A stretch of DNA of 64,000 nucleotides, taken from contig ML977022.1 in assembly GCA_010015675.1 (NCBI GenBank), forward strand, positions 271,703 to 335,702, in the 5' to 3' direction. Source of the DNA: Byssothecium circinans (Eukaryota; Ascomycota; Dothideomycetes; Pleosporales; Massarinaceae). Below the pieces are notes generated by a model, which saw nothing but the letters and a program-made list of their open reading frames with translations, was not told the DNA's origin and searched no databases. This document shows, piece after piece, positions 54,901 through 64,000 of the stretch (the first letter of the stretch is position 1; each line of letters opens with the position of its first letter). Made by a program: the position numbers and the translations under genes.

Positions 54901-56023
54901 CATGATAGACGGTTTCGCCATCAACAAGGAGTCCCTCCACTGCGGAGATTGGGAGGCCGTCCCCACTATGGCTGGAAAGGATCCCCGCCTCGCAGATGTC
55001 AAGCGTGAAAAGCGCCGCGAGTTCCAGCATGAGGGCCACTGCCTTGGCTGTTTTGATGGTGCTGACTCTGGACACTTGATTGGTTGCAAGAGCTGTCCTC
55101 GAGCCTATCATTTCGACTGTTTGGAGCCTGAGTTCCAAGAGAAGGTTAAGGGTTTTAATGGATTCTTCTGTTCACAGCATGTCTGTTGCGAGTGTGGCAA
55201 AAACACTACGGATGCAGGGGGCTTGATATACCGTTGTCGTTGGTGCCCCCGCGCTTATTGCGAGGATTGTTTGGCGACAGCAGGCACTGAAGAGCTCGTC
55301 GGCGAGAATCTCCCAGAGTTCGATATGATGGGCGAAGGTAAGTGACGTGTACCGATAATCCTTGAGAAGAATTCCGCTAACGTTCGTACAGGTACGTGAC
55401 TTACACTGACAACCCCTTGAAGGAGCTTTACTAACTTCGATATAGGGCCTACAGCTACCGGCTTCTACATCAAATGTCCCGAGTGCGTCGGCGCGGTTGC
55501 AGAGGATGAGGAGCGACTGGAGTGGATGCGAGGCATGGAATTGAGCTACAATGAGCAGCATGATGAGTGGATTAAAATGAAAGAGGAAGAACAGCGTCAG
55601 ATCGAGGAGATGCAAGACGCTGCAGCCGCTCAAGAGGTAGCCCGCCGCGAGAACAGCCTCAACGTCAACGGCAGTCGTAAGCTGCATCTACCTCAACAGC
55701 TGCTCGACGAGTTCAACTCTAAGCGTTCTATCCCTGTCATTGACCTTAGCTCTGACTTGGACGACGATTCAGGCGCGTCCCCCCCTGCGCTTACCGACAA
55801 TTCCTTCGCCACACCCATCACGGGCGAATCCGGCTTTAGCACACCGCGCCGCATGCACGACCCCTACCGACCGCCAGGATCTGGCAAGAAGCGTGCTGAC
55901 GCTGGCTTTGGCGATACGGACGGATATCGTGCTAAGAAAAGGACTAAGGTTGAGCAACATGCGTATGCATGGCAGAAGGAGGACACGGCTGATCCGTACA
56001 ATGGCTGGGCCTTCGGTAATTGA
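51904..56023 (+). CDS. SNF2-family chromatin-remodelling ATPase with PHD-type zinc finger
   Basis: Exons 51904-52883, 52934-54393, 54477-55337 and 55446-56023 join without frame loss to 1,292 residues. The Ser/Glu-rich N-terminus is followed by the ATPase: GDEMGLGKTLQ (about residue 280, motif I), LDEGHKIKS (about 423, DEGH motif II), LILTGTPLQNN (motif III), then STRAGGLGINL and AEARAHRIGQ (about 780, motif VI). Cys/His-rich segments at about 998-1085 (HCLGCFDGADSGHLIGCK, AYHFDCLEP, FFCSQHVCCECG, YRCRWCPRAYCEDC) and KCPECVG form PHD-type fingers, probably reading histone tails. The acidic and basic C-terminal tail follows. It should act in the nucleus as a remodeler; a distinct subfamily (Mit1/CHD-like, ISWI-like or other) cannot be fixed by eye. 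The third intron is a double intron, listed separately. Confidence 0.92.
55338..55445 (+). repeat. Two adjacent 54-nt introns, apparent tandem intron duplication
   Basis: The intervening sequence between exons 3 and 4 consists of 55338-55391 (GTAAGTGACG...GCTAAC...TACAG) followed without any base between by 55392-55445 (GTACGTGACT...ACTAAC...ATATAG). Both are 54 nt with their own donor, branch site and acceptor. Aligned without gaps they agree at 32 of 54 positions by my hand count, and 17 of 22 differences are transitions. Removing both, or the whole 108 nt at once, keeps the frame (GAAG|GGCCT). Confidence 0.75.
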
Positions 56024-58105
56024 GTGGCGGACCTCAGCTCGTCTTCGCAGAGAACCAACCCCGGTTGCTCGTCTCCACGATAAGAGAAAGACTATTGGGA
56101 TCACGCAGACATGGCATCACACAGCCTTTTTTTTTTTTTTTGTAGTTTATATACCCCCCTTTGACGGTCTCCTTTGGGACTGTGCCAATGGCATTAGCGG
56201 TCTCTTTTGGATTGTAGTACAGGCATGGCTGGATGGCGATGGCGATGGTGGAGAGCTAGATGGGGTCGTTGAAATGAATTCGTATTCGGACCTCGGGGTT
56301 CATGGCGCGACGTTGGTTTGTTCGACCGACTGGCTGATGGGTGTGCTTGAGTCTGCTAGGTTGAGATAGTATAGTCTCGACGGGGCCGTTGTAGGTGTGG
56401 GGAATGTGGCTCTCTGCTTGAGCTGGACAAAACGATATAGGGAAGCGAAATGTGGTAGTGGGTTTAGTTGAGGATGAGATGGGTTATGTATAATTGATAA
56501 TGTGGATGTATGATGAGTTGTTTAGTGCCTGGGGATGTGCGTCTTGTACTGTTCACGCAGGGACTAGTATTATGTGGAGGTGTTTTTGGTAGACCTTTTT
56601 TACTTTGTTCGAGGATGGTGGCTTCTTGGGAGCGATATACTGTATATCCATGAGTCCGTTGATTTGTCGGTGAAGCTCGTCAAGGAAGTGAAATATCATA
56701 TACCCAGCTTCCACGCTCCTAGCTTACAAAGGAAGAGATGGAATCTAGTACTGAGCGCATTTAAGCTACACTAATAACTATGTCATCGTACCGTGGTGTC
56801 AAGATGTATAGACTAATGATGTCATAGTACAATGACAGCCTTAAAGATACTCTCGAGATCTAGATCTTAGAACAGTGTCAAGGAGATCGCAGACGGATAT
56901 ATGTTCTACCTAAAGGCTAAGAGTGAAGGAAAAAGATCAGTTAAAATATTCAGGAAAAATGCATGAAGGAAAATCCTTTAGAACTAAGATAGCGTTGAGC
57001 ATCTTTTCTAAATAGTCATAGAGCATTGTATTGAGCGTGCTACAGCTCGGCAAAAGTTTGAGTTGTTGAGACGCACCTGGATCCGCTTGTATGAACTGTT
57101 CTCCTCCACAGGGTTTTCTTGGTCGAACGATAGGGAAAGTTCGTTATGTTCTAAAGCTTATTATCGAAGTCGTTAGACATATTAGTTAATGATACGTTTA
57201 ATAATCTATCATAGGTAATAGTTCTCTTCTAGCAAGAGCTACACTGAAAGCCCCACAGTACCGCGTGAGATTTGAACAGCTTCCAAAACGGTCAGTTTCA
57301 GGCTCTTCTCAGCAGGTGAATTTACGTAAGTATGCTGGGGAGAAGCGACAGTGATAGAATAATCGAAGTTTGCTACTGTTTCGTAGACTGACACTCTTTC
57401 TGTGTGCAGTGGCCAGCAAGCTGCTGGTTTTAGGATATCCTTGAGGTTGGAGAAACTGGTATGCCTATGAGCTCTATATGTTACACAGCGTCTTTGCACG
57501 TTGTATTTTTTGAGCGGGCCTTATGATAGTTTAGGTGATGGATTCAACACTGCAGGTAAGCAGCGTGATTGCGAAAGCATCGACACTGCGGACACTGTCA
57601 TGTTGAGACGCACCTGTGAAAAGAGAGATTGCGAGACTCCGACTAGTTTTTGTATCTGTACTTATTAGAGCTATTGAGATTTAGGATTATAGAATTACAT
57701 ATCAACGTGCAGTGTGAAGGCTGTCGCAATAGGAAAAATCTTAATAGAAAACACGATGTTAAAGATTCCTCACGAATATGATTAAAGGTTATATAATATG
57801 TAAGAGTTTATATTAAAGATTACACACTATAGTGTTTTCATTTCTCTAGTCTTCCCTTCTGCAAAAGGGTGCTATGGTTCACTTGCAGTAAGCTAACCGC
57901 TCTTGTCCATTGCATCCAACCTTGCAACGTCGTACACAGAACGCATAACCTCGTATTCTGCCCCTCCATACTTTCCGAATAATGATCATACCTAGGTAGA
58001 CTCAGATACCCCTTCAATACCATTTTCACGTTTTATCCATGATTGTATAGAATACTCCTATCTTAGCTCTATCACACATTCACACCAGCGACCATCTCCA
58101 TAAAC
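56024..58105. other. Intergenic, 2.1 kb, AT-rich in its second half
   Basis: Begins with the SNF2 gene's 3' UTR, including a run of T at 56127-56141. From about 56760 to 57840 the DNA is clearly AT-rich. A 16-bp direct repeat (TGTTGAGACGCACCTG) occurs at 57064-57079 and 57601-57616. A minus frame at 57239-57499 has no family signature. The AT-rich part may be old mutated repeat DNA. The last 100 bp is the monooxygenase promoter. Confidence 0.45.
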
Positions 58106-59863
58106 ATGAACTCCACACCCCGTCCAGTAAACGGCCAATACGACGTCCTAATCATCGGTGCGGGTCTATCCGGAGTCTACAGCCTCTACAAAATCCGCCA
58201 GCAGTTCCCCGACTGGCGCATCCGCCTCCTCGAAGCCGGCACCGACGTCGGTGGAGTATGGTACTGGAACCGATATCCCGGCTGCCAAATCGACACCGAG
58301 TCAGTATCCTACTCATTCTCCTTCGACAAGGAGCTGTTACAAGAATGGCAGTGGAAAGATACATTCGCTTTCCAACCCGACACTCAACGCTACATCCGGC
58401 GCGTGGCCGAGAAGCACGACTTGTACCGAGACATGCAGTTCAGCACGCGGGTAAAATCCGCATGGTGGGACGATAGTTCGCATGCATGGACATTTGTGGA
58501 TGAGAGGGGAGAGAAATATGTAACGAGATTCTTTGTGAGTTGTTTGGGCTTTTTGTCGAATCCGACACTGCCTGCGATACCAGGCATCCAGGACTTCGCA
58601 GGCCAAGCATTCCATACATCGCGCTGGCCCAAGGACGTAGACATCCACCGAGATTCCAAGGACAAGCGTATCGGTATCATCGGCACCGGAGCAACCGGTA
58701 TCCAATGCACAACGGCCCTCTCCAAACTCGCCGACATCAAATCCCTCACCGTCTTCCAACGCACTGCAAACTGGGCCGCACCACTACGCAACGAAACCCT
58801 CTCCCCCGAGCAAGCAGAAGAAATCAAAACCACCTACGATGACGTCTTCGCCCTCTGCGCCAAAACACCAGCGGGATTCTGCCACCAAGCCGACCTCCGA
58901 AACACCTTCGACGTAACGCCTTCCGAGCGCCTCGCCCTCTACGAGAAAACCTACTCCGAACCCGGTTTCTCAAAATGCTTTTCCCTCTTCAAAGACACGT
59001 ACAGCAACCGCGCCGCCAACGACGTCTACACGGCATTCATCGCCTCGAAGATCCGCGAGCGCGTGCACGACCCCGACGTCGCTGAAAGCCTGATACCAAA
59101 AGATCACGGCTTCGGCTGGCGCCGCGTCCCCCTCGAGAGCGGATACTACGAAGCCTTCAACCAACCCCAAGTCCACCTCGTAGATCTGAGAAAGACGCCT
59201 ATTGAGCGCATCACGAGGACTGGGATCCAGACTACAGACGGGACGGTCCATGAACTAGACGTTCTCATCTATGCGACAGGTTTCGACGCTATTACCGGCG
59301 CCTTCAACGCCATAGACTGGCACGCAAAAGATGGAAGGCCTTTAATAGCCCCCAGCCCCAGCCCTAGCTCCGGCATCGACGACAAGGCCTCTCTCCAACC
59401 CATATGGCCCGACCACCGCCCCAGCACATTCTTAGGAATCCACATCCCCTCCCTCCCTAACACCTTCGTGGTGCTGGGCCCACACCAGCCCTTCGGCAAC
59501 GCAACGCGCAGTATCGAGCGCACCGTCGGCGTCATCGCAGACTTGCTTGTCTTCTGCGCCGCGAGGGGCTACACGTACGTGGAGCCGAGGACGGAGGCGG
59601 TGGAGCGCTGGACGAGGCATGTTGTCGAGTGTAGTCGGGGGAGCTTGGCGGGGGAGGTGGATAGTTGGCAGAGTGGGGTTAATGGGAATGTAGAGGGGAA
59701 GACAAGGAGGGCGGTGGTGAGGTATGTGGGGAGTGGGCAGGAGTTTGAGAGGTGGTGTGAGGAGTGTAGGGAGGGGGAATATGGGGATTTGATCTTGAAG
59801 AAATCGGGGGAGGAGAGTGCGGGGAGGTCAAGGGGTTTAGGGAGGGGGGAGTCGAGGCTTTGA
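58106..59863 (+). CDS. Flavin-dependent Baeyer-Villiger-type monooxygenase
   Basis: A single exon of 585 residues. The enzyme should use FAD, NADPH and O2 to insert oxygen into ketones or oxidise heteroatoms. The FAD-binding Rossmann motif is VLIIGAGLSGVYSL (residues 15-28), the NADPH motif IGIIGTGATGIQCT (about 190), and the BVMO fingerprint F-x-G-x3-H-x3-W-P is present as FAGQAFHTSRWP (about 165-176). GVWYWNRYPGCQIDTES is the usual substrate-side loop (commonly RYPGARCD.ES). The GTGATG motif, YATGFDAITGAF and VVLGPHQPFGN complete the pattern. Cytosolic, no signal peptide. It is not in an obvious cluster: neighbours are AT-rich DNA upstream and low-complexity DNA downstream. Substrate unknown. 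Confidence 0.92.
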   Translation: MNSTPRPVNGQYDVLIIGAGLSGVYSLYKIRQQFPDWRIRLLEAGTDVGGVWYWNRYPGCQIDTESVSYSFSFDKELLQEWQWKDTFAFQPDTQRYIRRVAEKHDLYRDMQFSTRVKSAWWDDSSHAWTFVDERGEKYVTRFFVSCLGFLSNPTLPAIPGIQDFAGQAFHTSRWPKDVDIHRDSKDKRIGIIGTGATGIQCTTALSKLADIKSLTVFQRTANWAAPLRNETLSPEQAEEIKTTYDDVFALCAKTPAGFCHQADLRNTFDVTPSERLALYEKTYSEPGFSKCFSLFKDTYSNRAANDVYTAFIASKIRERVHDPDVAESLIPKDHGFGWRRVPLESGYYEAFNQPQVHLVDLRKTPIERITRTGIQTTDGTVHELDVLIYATGFDAITGAFNAIDWHAKDGRPLIAPSPSPSSGIDDKASLQPIWPDHRPSTFLGIHIPSLPNTFVVLGPHQPFGNATRSIERTVGVIADLLVFCAARGYTYVEPRTEAVERWTRHVVECSRGSLAGEVDSWQSGVNGNVEGKTRRAVVRYVGSGQEFERWCEECREGEYGDLILKKSGEESAGRSRGLGRGESRL

Positions 59864-62800
59864 GGACGCGGGAGGTGGGTGTGTAGTCAACTGTTGTGGA
59901 TACAAAATGGACGGATAGATGGATAGAGGCGCATTTGATATTTGGGTCCAAATCTAGAAATACTTTTCAATTTTGGGAATTGCTGCATTAAGCTTCTTCA
60001 TCAAGCATTCCTACCCTAATCCCGCCTAGTCACAAAATGCACCGATGCCCACATCGTACAACCCCAGCCGCAACTCCGATCGGTGACGCTGAGATAAGAC
60101 AGCGTGATCAAGCTTATTACAGGGACTGGAGATTGGGGATTGCGCCACAACGCAGTCTCTTTGCCGATGGCCGGTAAAGTGACTGGTGACCGGTGCAGTA
60201 GTGTGGTGTGGTAGGTAAGCGAAGCGAATACGCCTTCCACCTACATACCTTGCGGAGCACTTGAGCTAGCATTTAGCAGTTCGGACTTGGAATAAACCTG
60301 CAAGATGGCTAATCTCTCCAAAGATGCTTGAACGGCGAACCCGAGAAGAAGGGTAGAAGCACAAAGGCAAATCCTCACTGAAAGGAGGACAACGATGATC
60401 GCGGATCCAGGCAGTCTACCTTCCATAAACTCGCATCTGCGTCGTCAGAGTACGCGCCGCACATGCTCCCATCTCAAGAATCATGCGCCAGCCATACAAA
60501 CTCCCCTCGCCCAGTTCCAGAACCGCATTCCCAAATCCCCAGTTCCCAATCCCCATCCTGCCTCATCACACATACAAATTCCCTGCACAAACGGCCCACC
60601 ATCCCAATCCTTCTAGGTCTCGTTCTGCGTTCTAGCTTCTGCGGTGCTTCGATATTAAATCCTCGCTCGAAGCGGAGAAGTTTAGCGATAGGGCGTTCGT
60701 ATATGCATGTGTTCGACAGGGGGGCGTGACCTTAACGCTTACAGGGAGTTTTTAGCCCCTGGGGACTGGGAGATAGATATTGGGGTCTCGACTCCCGATT
60801 GATGGGCGGTGAGCAGATACGTAGGAGATATAAGGGATCCGATGACTTGGTGTAGAGGAGATGCATGGATGGGGATACCGGGTTCAGGCGCAGTGTGAGA
60901 AGGTGAGATATACCATGGTATGGATTAGGATCAGCATCAGCAGGGAGGTAATATTGACATTCTGTGAGGAGAATTACGTTCTTTGGTAGATTAGATTGAT
61001 GCGTTAAATGCCGATTTTATACGTGCCTTCGACAGCCTTTCTAGAAAACTCTCGAACGCTTCCCGCTTCTGTCTTCCCTTTGGCGCGCAAGCCGCCGCTA
61101 TGCGCGCATCCACGCTCTAACGAACAAACTTACGTCGCGCTCAATGTTCACAAGCCTTTTCCCCTTGACCCTATCCCATCTCAAATAACCAAAGCATAAT
61201 CTTTCCACCTTTGAACCAGTCTGCCCCTATCCCAATCTCCATCTCCCGCTACATCATAACACTAATCGCAACTCCCCTCCCTCCCCTCCCGTCTCGCATC
61301 TCGCAACTCCAAACCTCACCATCCCCAGACCCCGCAAGCCGCAAGTCGCAAACTCTCCACCATCCATCCCATCCTCCCAAAACACCTGTGGAAATGAAAG
61401 AGATACCGTATCGCACCGTACCCTACGCGAGTAATATATCTAATTCTCCACACGAACCTTAATCCCCATCACTAATATTCCTTCCATCCTTTCCATGGAA
61501 CTACGATGGAAACCACTACCGCCACCACCACGGCCCTACGCCCGCCTCGCATTTCCATTTTACCCGACCGAGCCGCCTCCTCCATTCCTTCCTCCACCGC
61601 CACCATGACCGTAAACGTACACATCACCCGCTCGCTCGCTCGCCAAAACTTCCGAGGTAACAAACCCAAATCGTGGCGGTCGCGAGTCGCGAGATTTCCG
61701 ATCCCTGCTTTCCTTTTCTTCTGATTGGCCGACCGACCGACTGGGCGGTAAAACGATGGATTTCCCATTTCGGCGGTGGGGGCGGGGGTCGATCATTAGA
61801 CTAACGAGCCACCGAGATACGATACGATACGGTGAAGGATTTTCAAAGGAGGATTTCGAAGGAAGGATCCATGGAAGGAAGAAACTCAAAAGATGGGAGT
61901 CTAGACGGCGCCAGAGCCAGGGCAAGGGCAAGGGCTTGCAAGGGATGTACTGTACAGTACAGTACAGGGGTGCTGCATATACTATGTCAGACTGTAAGCG
62001 CATATCTATCGATTTTCCACGCTAGATATCTGGATGTTCGATGTTCGTTGATATCACACCCCTTCCCCCCCACCCCCTTTCTTTCTTCGAAAGAGTGCGA
62101 TGCGCGTGCTGCGGGGTTGGGGATTTGGGAATACGATGGATGGATGGGATACGGGTACGAGGGTTTGGTGATATGATGTGCAAAGGGGGATGCAGGAGGA
62201 GGTGTCGCGGCTTGTCGTGTCGTGTCGTGTTGTGTTACATGGCGTGGCGTGGCGTGTGTAGCTGTAGCTTATACGGTCGGTACACAGTCTCTCTCTCTCT
62301 CTCTCTTACAAGGTTTCGGGGTTGGAAAAGGACAATCACGGGCGTTGGGTGTTGGGTTTGCGGTCCAGCGGTTGTGCGACGCGGACATGACCTTTGAGTA
62401 TAGCGTAGCTCCCTTCCCATTTGCTTTAGTACCTTGGCTTAGTCTCCTTATCTATCAAGAGTTTAGAGACGATTGGGATCTAGTGGAAAGGGTGGAATGT
62501 ACCATGTAGGTAAGGCGATTCAAGGTGAGCGTTTTCGTTCGCTATTGTAGACGTACGTAGCGTAGGACGTTTGTCAATTAGATCGATTCCCTTGGGAGCA
62601 TCAGGGGAGGGAAGGATGGAAAATAAAAGCTCGAATCGAATGCACAAAAGCGAAGGGCGGAAACGACGAGATATCGTTTCGATTCTTTGTGTATGCGACA
62701 ATAAACTACCCCTTCCAACTGCGGACAGACGTAAACACAGAGCCCCTTCAACGTAAACTCATAAATTGTAAGAAGCGCAATTCATCTATCTACCATGGTC

Positions 62801-63724
62801 GTGCATTCTCCGCCGTACGCTCGATGTCACGAAAGGAGGAAGTTTTAGTTCGGGGGAAGCCCCAACCCACAGCAGCCACCGTACCACAAACACCGCGTGC
62901 AATCCGTACAACCATCCGCAGACTCCATTTGCCACGCTCTCCCACCCATCACATCCCAGCCCAGCCCAGCCCCACTCCACCATTGTTTGTACCACCAGTC
63001 AGACCACGACCGCCTATACGTAGCATACACATCGTACGAGAAACCGTCCCATCACTCACCACACCGCTCAGCGCATGTGGTACAACATCGATTTCTTTTT
63101 CGTCACCCGAAAGGTCGTATTCCCTCTCGTGGTGATATGCGCTTGAGAAAATGAGTACATGGGTTCAACGATAATAGGAGGTATGGGAAGTGGGCACCCG
63201 CGGCCCGCGGCGCTGGTATTGTCGGTTGTTGTGTAAGGTGGTAAAACGGCGTGGTTCGGACGAGGTGAAGCGAGACAGGTGCGGGTACCGGGTTTTTGAC
63301 GTTCATGGCGACGCCCATGGTGCTACGGGGGCCCGGGTCCATGCTCGGGTACAGTTCAAGGTCGTACAGACCGGTGCGTGCGATGGCGGGATACTAACGT
63401 CGGGGAGTAGTCGGTGGAGCGGGTGCATAGCCTAGATGCGGGTGTATCAAAATATAGGAGTAGAAGAGGCGGTCTATGGTTGCGACGTAAAGTTGCGGTA
63501 GGTATGCACGACGAGAATGAAGACAGGCAAGCTGGGACAGAGCGAACACGAGAAACCGGCAACTGCTACACTGAGCAGGGCAAGTAAAATAACATTCGTT
63601 CGGCGAGGTAACACCGTTATCAAATTGTTCGAGTCTAAGCAGTGAGGTATTGTCGTTTGGAACGAAGAAGCAGTGAAGTGGAAATGAAATGTCGAAGGGA
63701 AGAAAACTAGGAGCGAAGAAACTT
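59864..63724. other. Gene-poor low-complexity region, 3.9 kb
   Basis: Between two convergent gene ends, with no recognisable gene. It contains many simple-sequence and polypyrimidine stretches: CATC/CTCC-rich DNA at 61230-61400, GATACGATACGATAC at 61818-61832, a 14-bp palindrome GTACTGTACAGTAC at 61947-61960, CGTGT and GGCGT repeats at 62212-62260, and CT repeats at 62288-62306. Open frames such as 62689-63135 are Pro/Thr/Arg-rich by composition alone. Confidence 0.45.
62288..62306. repeat. CT microsatellite
   Basis: About nine TC/CT dinucleotide units in a row. Potentially length-variable between strains. Confidence 0.7.
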
Positions 63725-64000
63725 CTACACAGGTGCAGGTGAATCGTCGTCGATCTGGAAGGCTCTGAGTTTGGCCTCTACAGCCTTGACCACTTCAGGG
63801 TCATACTTGCGGTCGGCTTTGGCGCGTTTAAGCCTGCACATTGTTAGTGGAGCTTTGGATGCTAAAGGTGGGGGGGCTGACGGTTTCCTAATACACTTTT
63901 CGCACTTCCCATGCCCACAGCCAGGACACTGAGACGAGCCCTCGATGAACAGATTGTGGCACTCTTCGCATTCCCAGCGCACTCTCGTTCTCGGCCTCCT
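63725..64000 (-). CDS. C-terminal part of a zinc-ribbon-like protein, start outside window
   Basis: The 5' part lies beyond 64000. The visible end encodes CEECHNLFIEGSSQCPGCGHGKCEKCIRKP, split here into CEECHNLF and CPGCGHGKCEKC: six cysteines in C-x2-C and C-x2-C-x4-C-x2-C spacing, like fungal zinc-ribbon domains. An intron is likely at 63834-63881: its end has CTAAC before GTGCAG, and joining 63882 to 63833 keeps the frame (CC|G) and yields a basic LKRAKADRKYDPEVVKAVE helix. Unspliced, the frame also stays open, with a Pro/Ala-rich stretch in place of the intron, so both readings are possible. Function unknown. Confidence 0.6.
   Translation of the reverse strand, partial: RRPRTRVRWECEECHNLFIEGSSQCPGCGHGKCEKCIRKPSAPPPLASKAPLTMCRLKRAKADRKYDPEVVKAVEAKLRAFQIDDDSPAPV

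Noticed and set aside
62689..63135. 148-codon plus-strand frame
   Set aside because: Low-complexity Pro/Thr/Arg composition in simple-sequence DNA; no start context or homologous motif.
1..64000. CRISPR arrays, operons, ribosome binding sites
   Set aside because: Spliced eukaryotic genes throughout; no regularly spaced repeats were seen.
1..64000. tRNA or rRNA genes
   Set aside because: No segment showed a convincing acceptor stem with T-loop GTTCRANNC and matching A box by eye; a tRNAscan run would be needed to exclude one.

Overview
The window is nuclear DNA of a filamentous ascomycete, most likely a Dothideomycete. The class is an inference: most introns are short (about 44-130 bp) with GT-AG ends and CTAAC/CTGAC-type branch points, genes are about 2-3 kb apart, and the gene set is typical of Pezizomycotina (fungal Trk potassium transporter, Clr2, TFC7-like protein, bZIP of the RIRDNQRRSRARRKEY type, GH28 exo-polygalacturonase, cis-CaaD-like tautomerase, DUF7703-type membrane protein). 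I rebuilt exon structures by hand from splice sites and reading-frame continuity. Several genes (RNase H2 subunit C, a 55-residue membrane microprotein, a Cys-rich secreted peptide) appear only after splicing.

Layout. 0.6-6.2 kb: Trk potassium transporter, an alpha/beta hydrolase with an Asp nucleophile, and a TLDc protein. 7.5-10.4 kb: an accessory patch with two related small-secreted-protein genes. The first is split by a 446-bp element with 36-bp perfect terminal inverted repeats and a 5-bp target duplication; the second is a decayed copy. 11-12.6 kb: a DUF7703-type membrane protein with an in-frame stop before its expected C-terminus, and a six-cysteine secreted peptide. 13.4-20.6 kb: a nucleotidyltransferase-like domain fused to a roughly 900-residue Q/P-rich tail, a three-exon microprotein, and ESF1 for ribosome biogenesis. 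22.7-25.1 kb: exo-polygalacturonase and a mitochondrial-type thioredoxin-like protein.

25.2-34.7 kb is the most unusual locus: one three-exon gene for a 3,133-residue protein. After a Lys-rich, coiled-coil N-terminus it carries seven tandem copies of a roughly 340-430-residue module. The best-preserved copies show His-Asp-Gln-Cys in the order, and with the Gln-to-Cys spacing, of Ulp1/SENP-type (clan CE, C48) deubiquitinase-like proteases. Three modules keep the whole tetrad, one has Cys changed to Ser, two have lost Gln and Cys, and the first is a remnant. I know of no described family with this architecture.

35.5-48.6 kb: bZIP factor, FAR-17a/AIG1-like membrane protein, TFC7-like histidine phosphatase, tautomerase, a multi-pass membrane protein, RNase H2 subunit C and a cyclopropane-fatty-acid-synthase-type methyltransferase. 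49.5-56.0 kb: a head-to-head pair of chromatin genes, Clr2-like and a SNF2-PHD remodeler. The remodeler has two adjacent 54-nt introns that look like a tandem intron duplication. 58.1-59.9 kb: a Baeyer-Villiger-type monooxygenase. A 3.9-kb low-complexity stretch without a recognisable gene follows, and the window ends inside a zinc-ribbon-like gene whose start lies outside it.

Most neighbours are ordinary housekeeping or accessory genes and do not form one pathway. I see no biosynthetic cluster, no rRNA or tRNA gene that I could confirm, and no CRISPR. The findings most worth follow-up are the giant multi-protease gene, the transposon-split secreted-protein gene, the duplicated intron and the NTase-IDR fusion.
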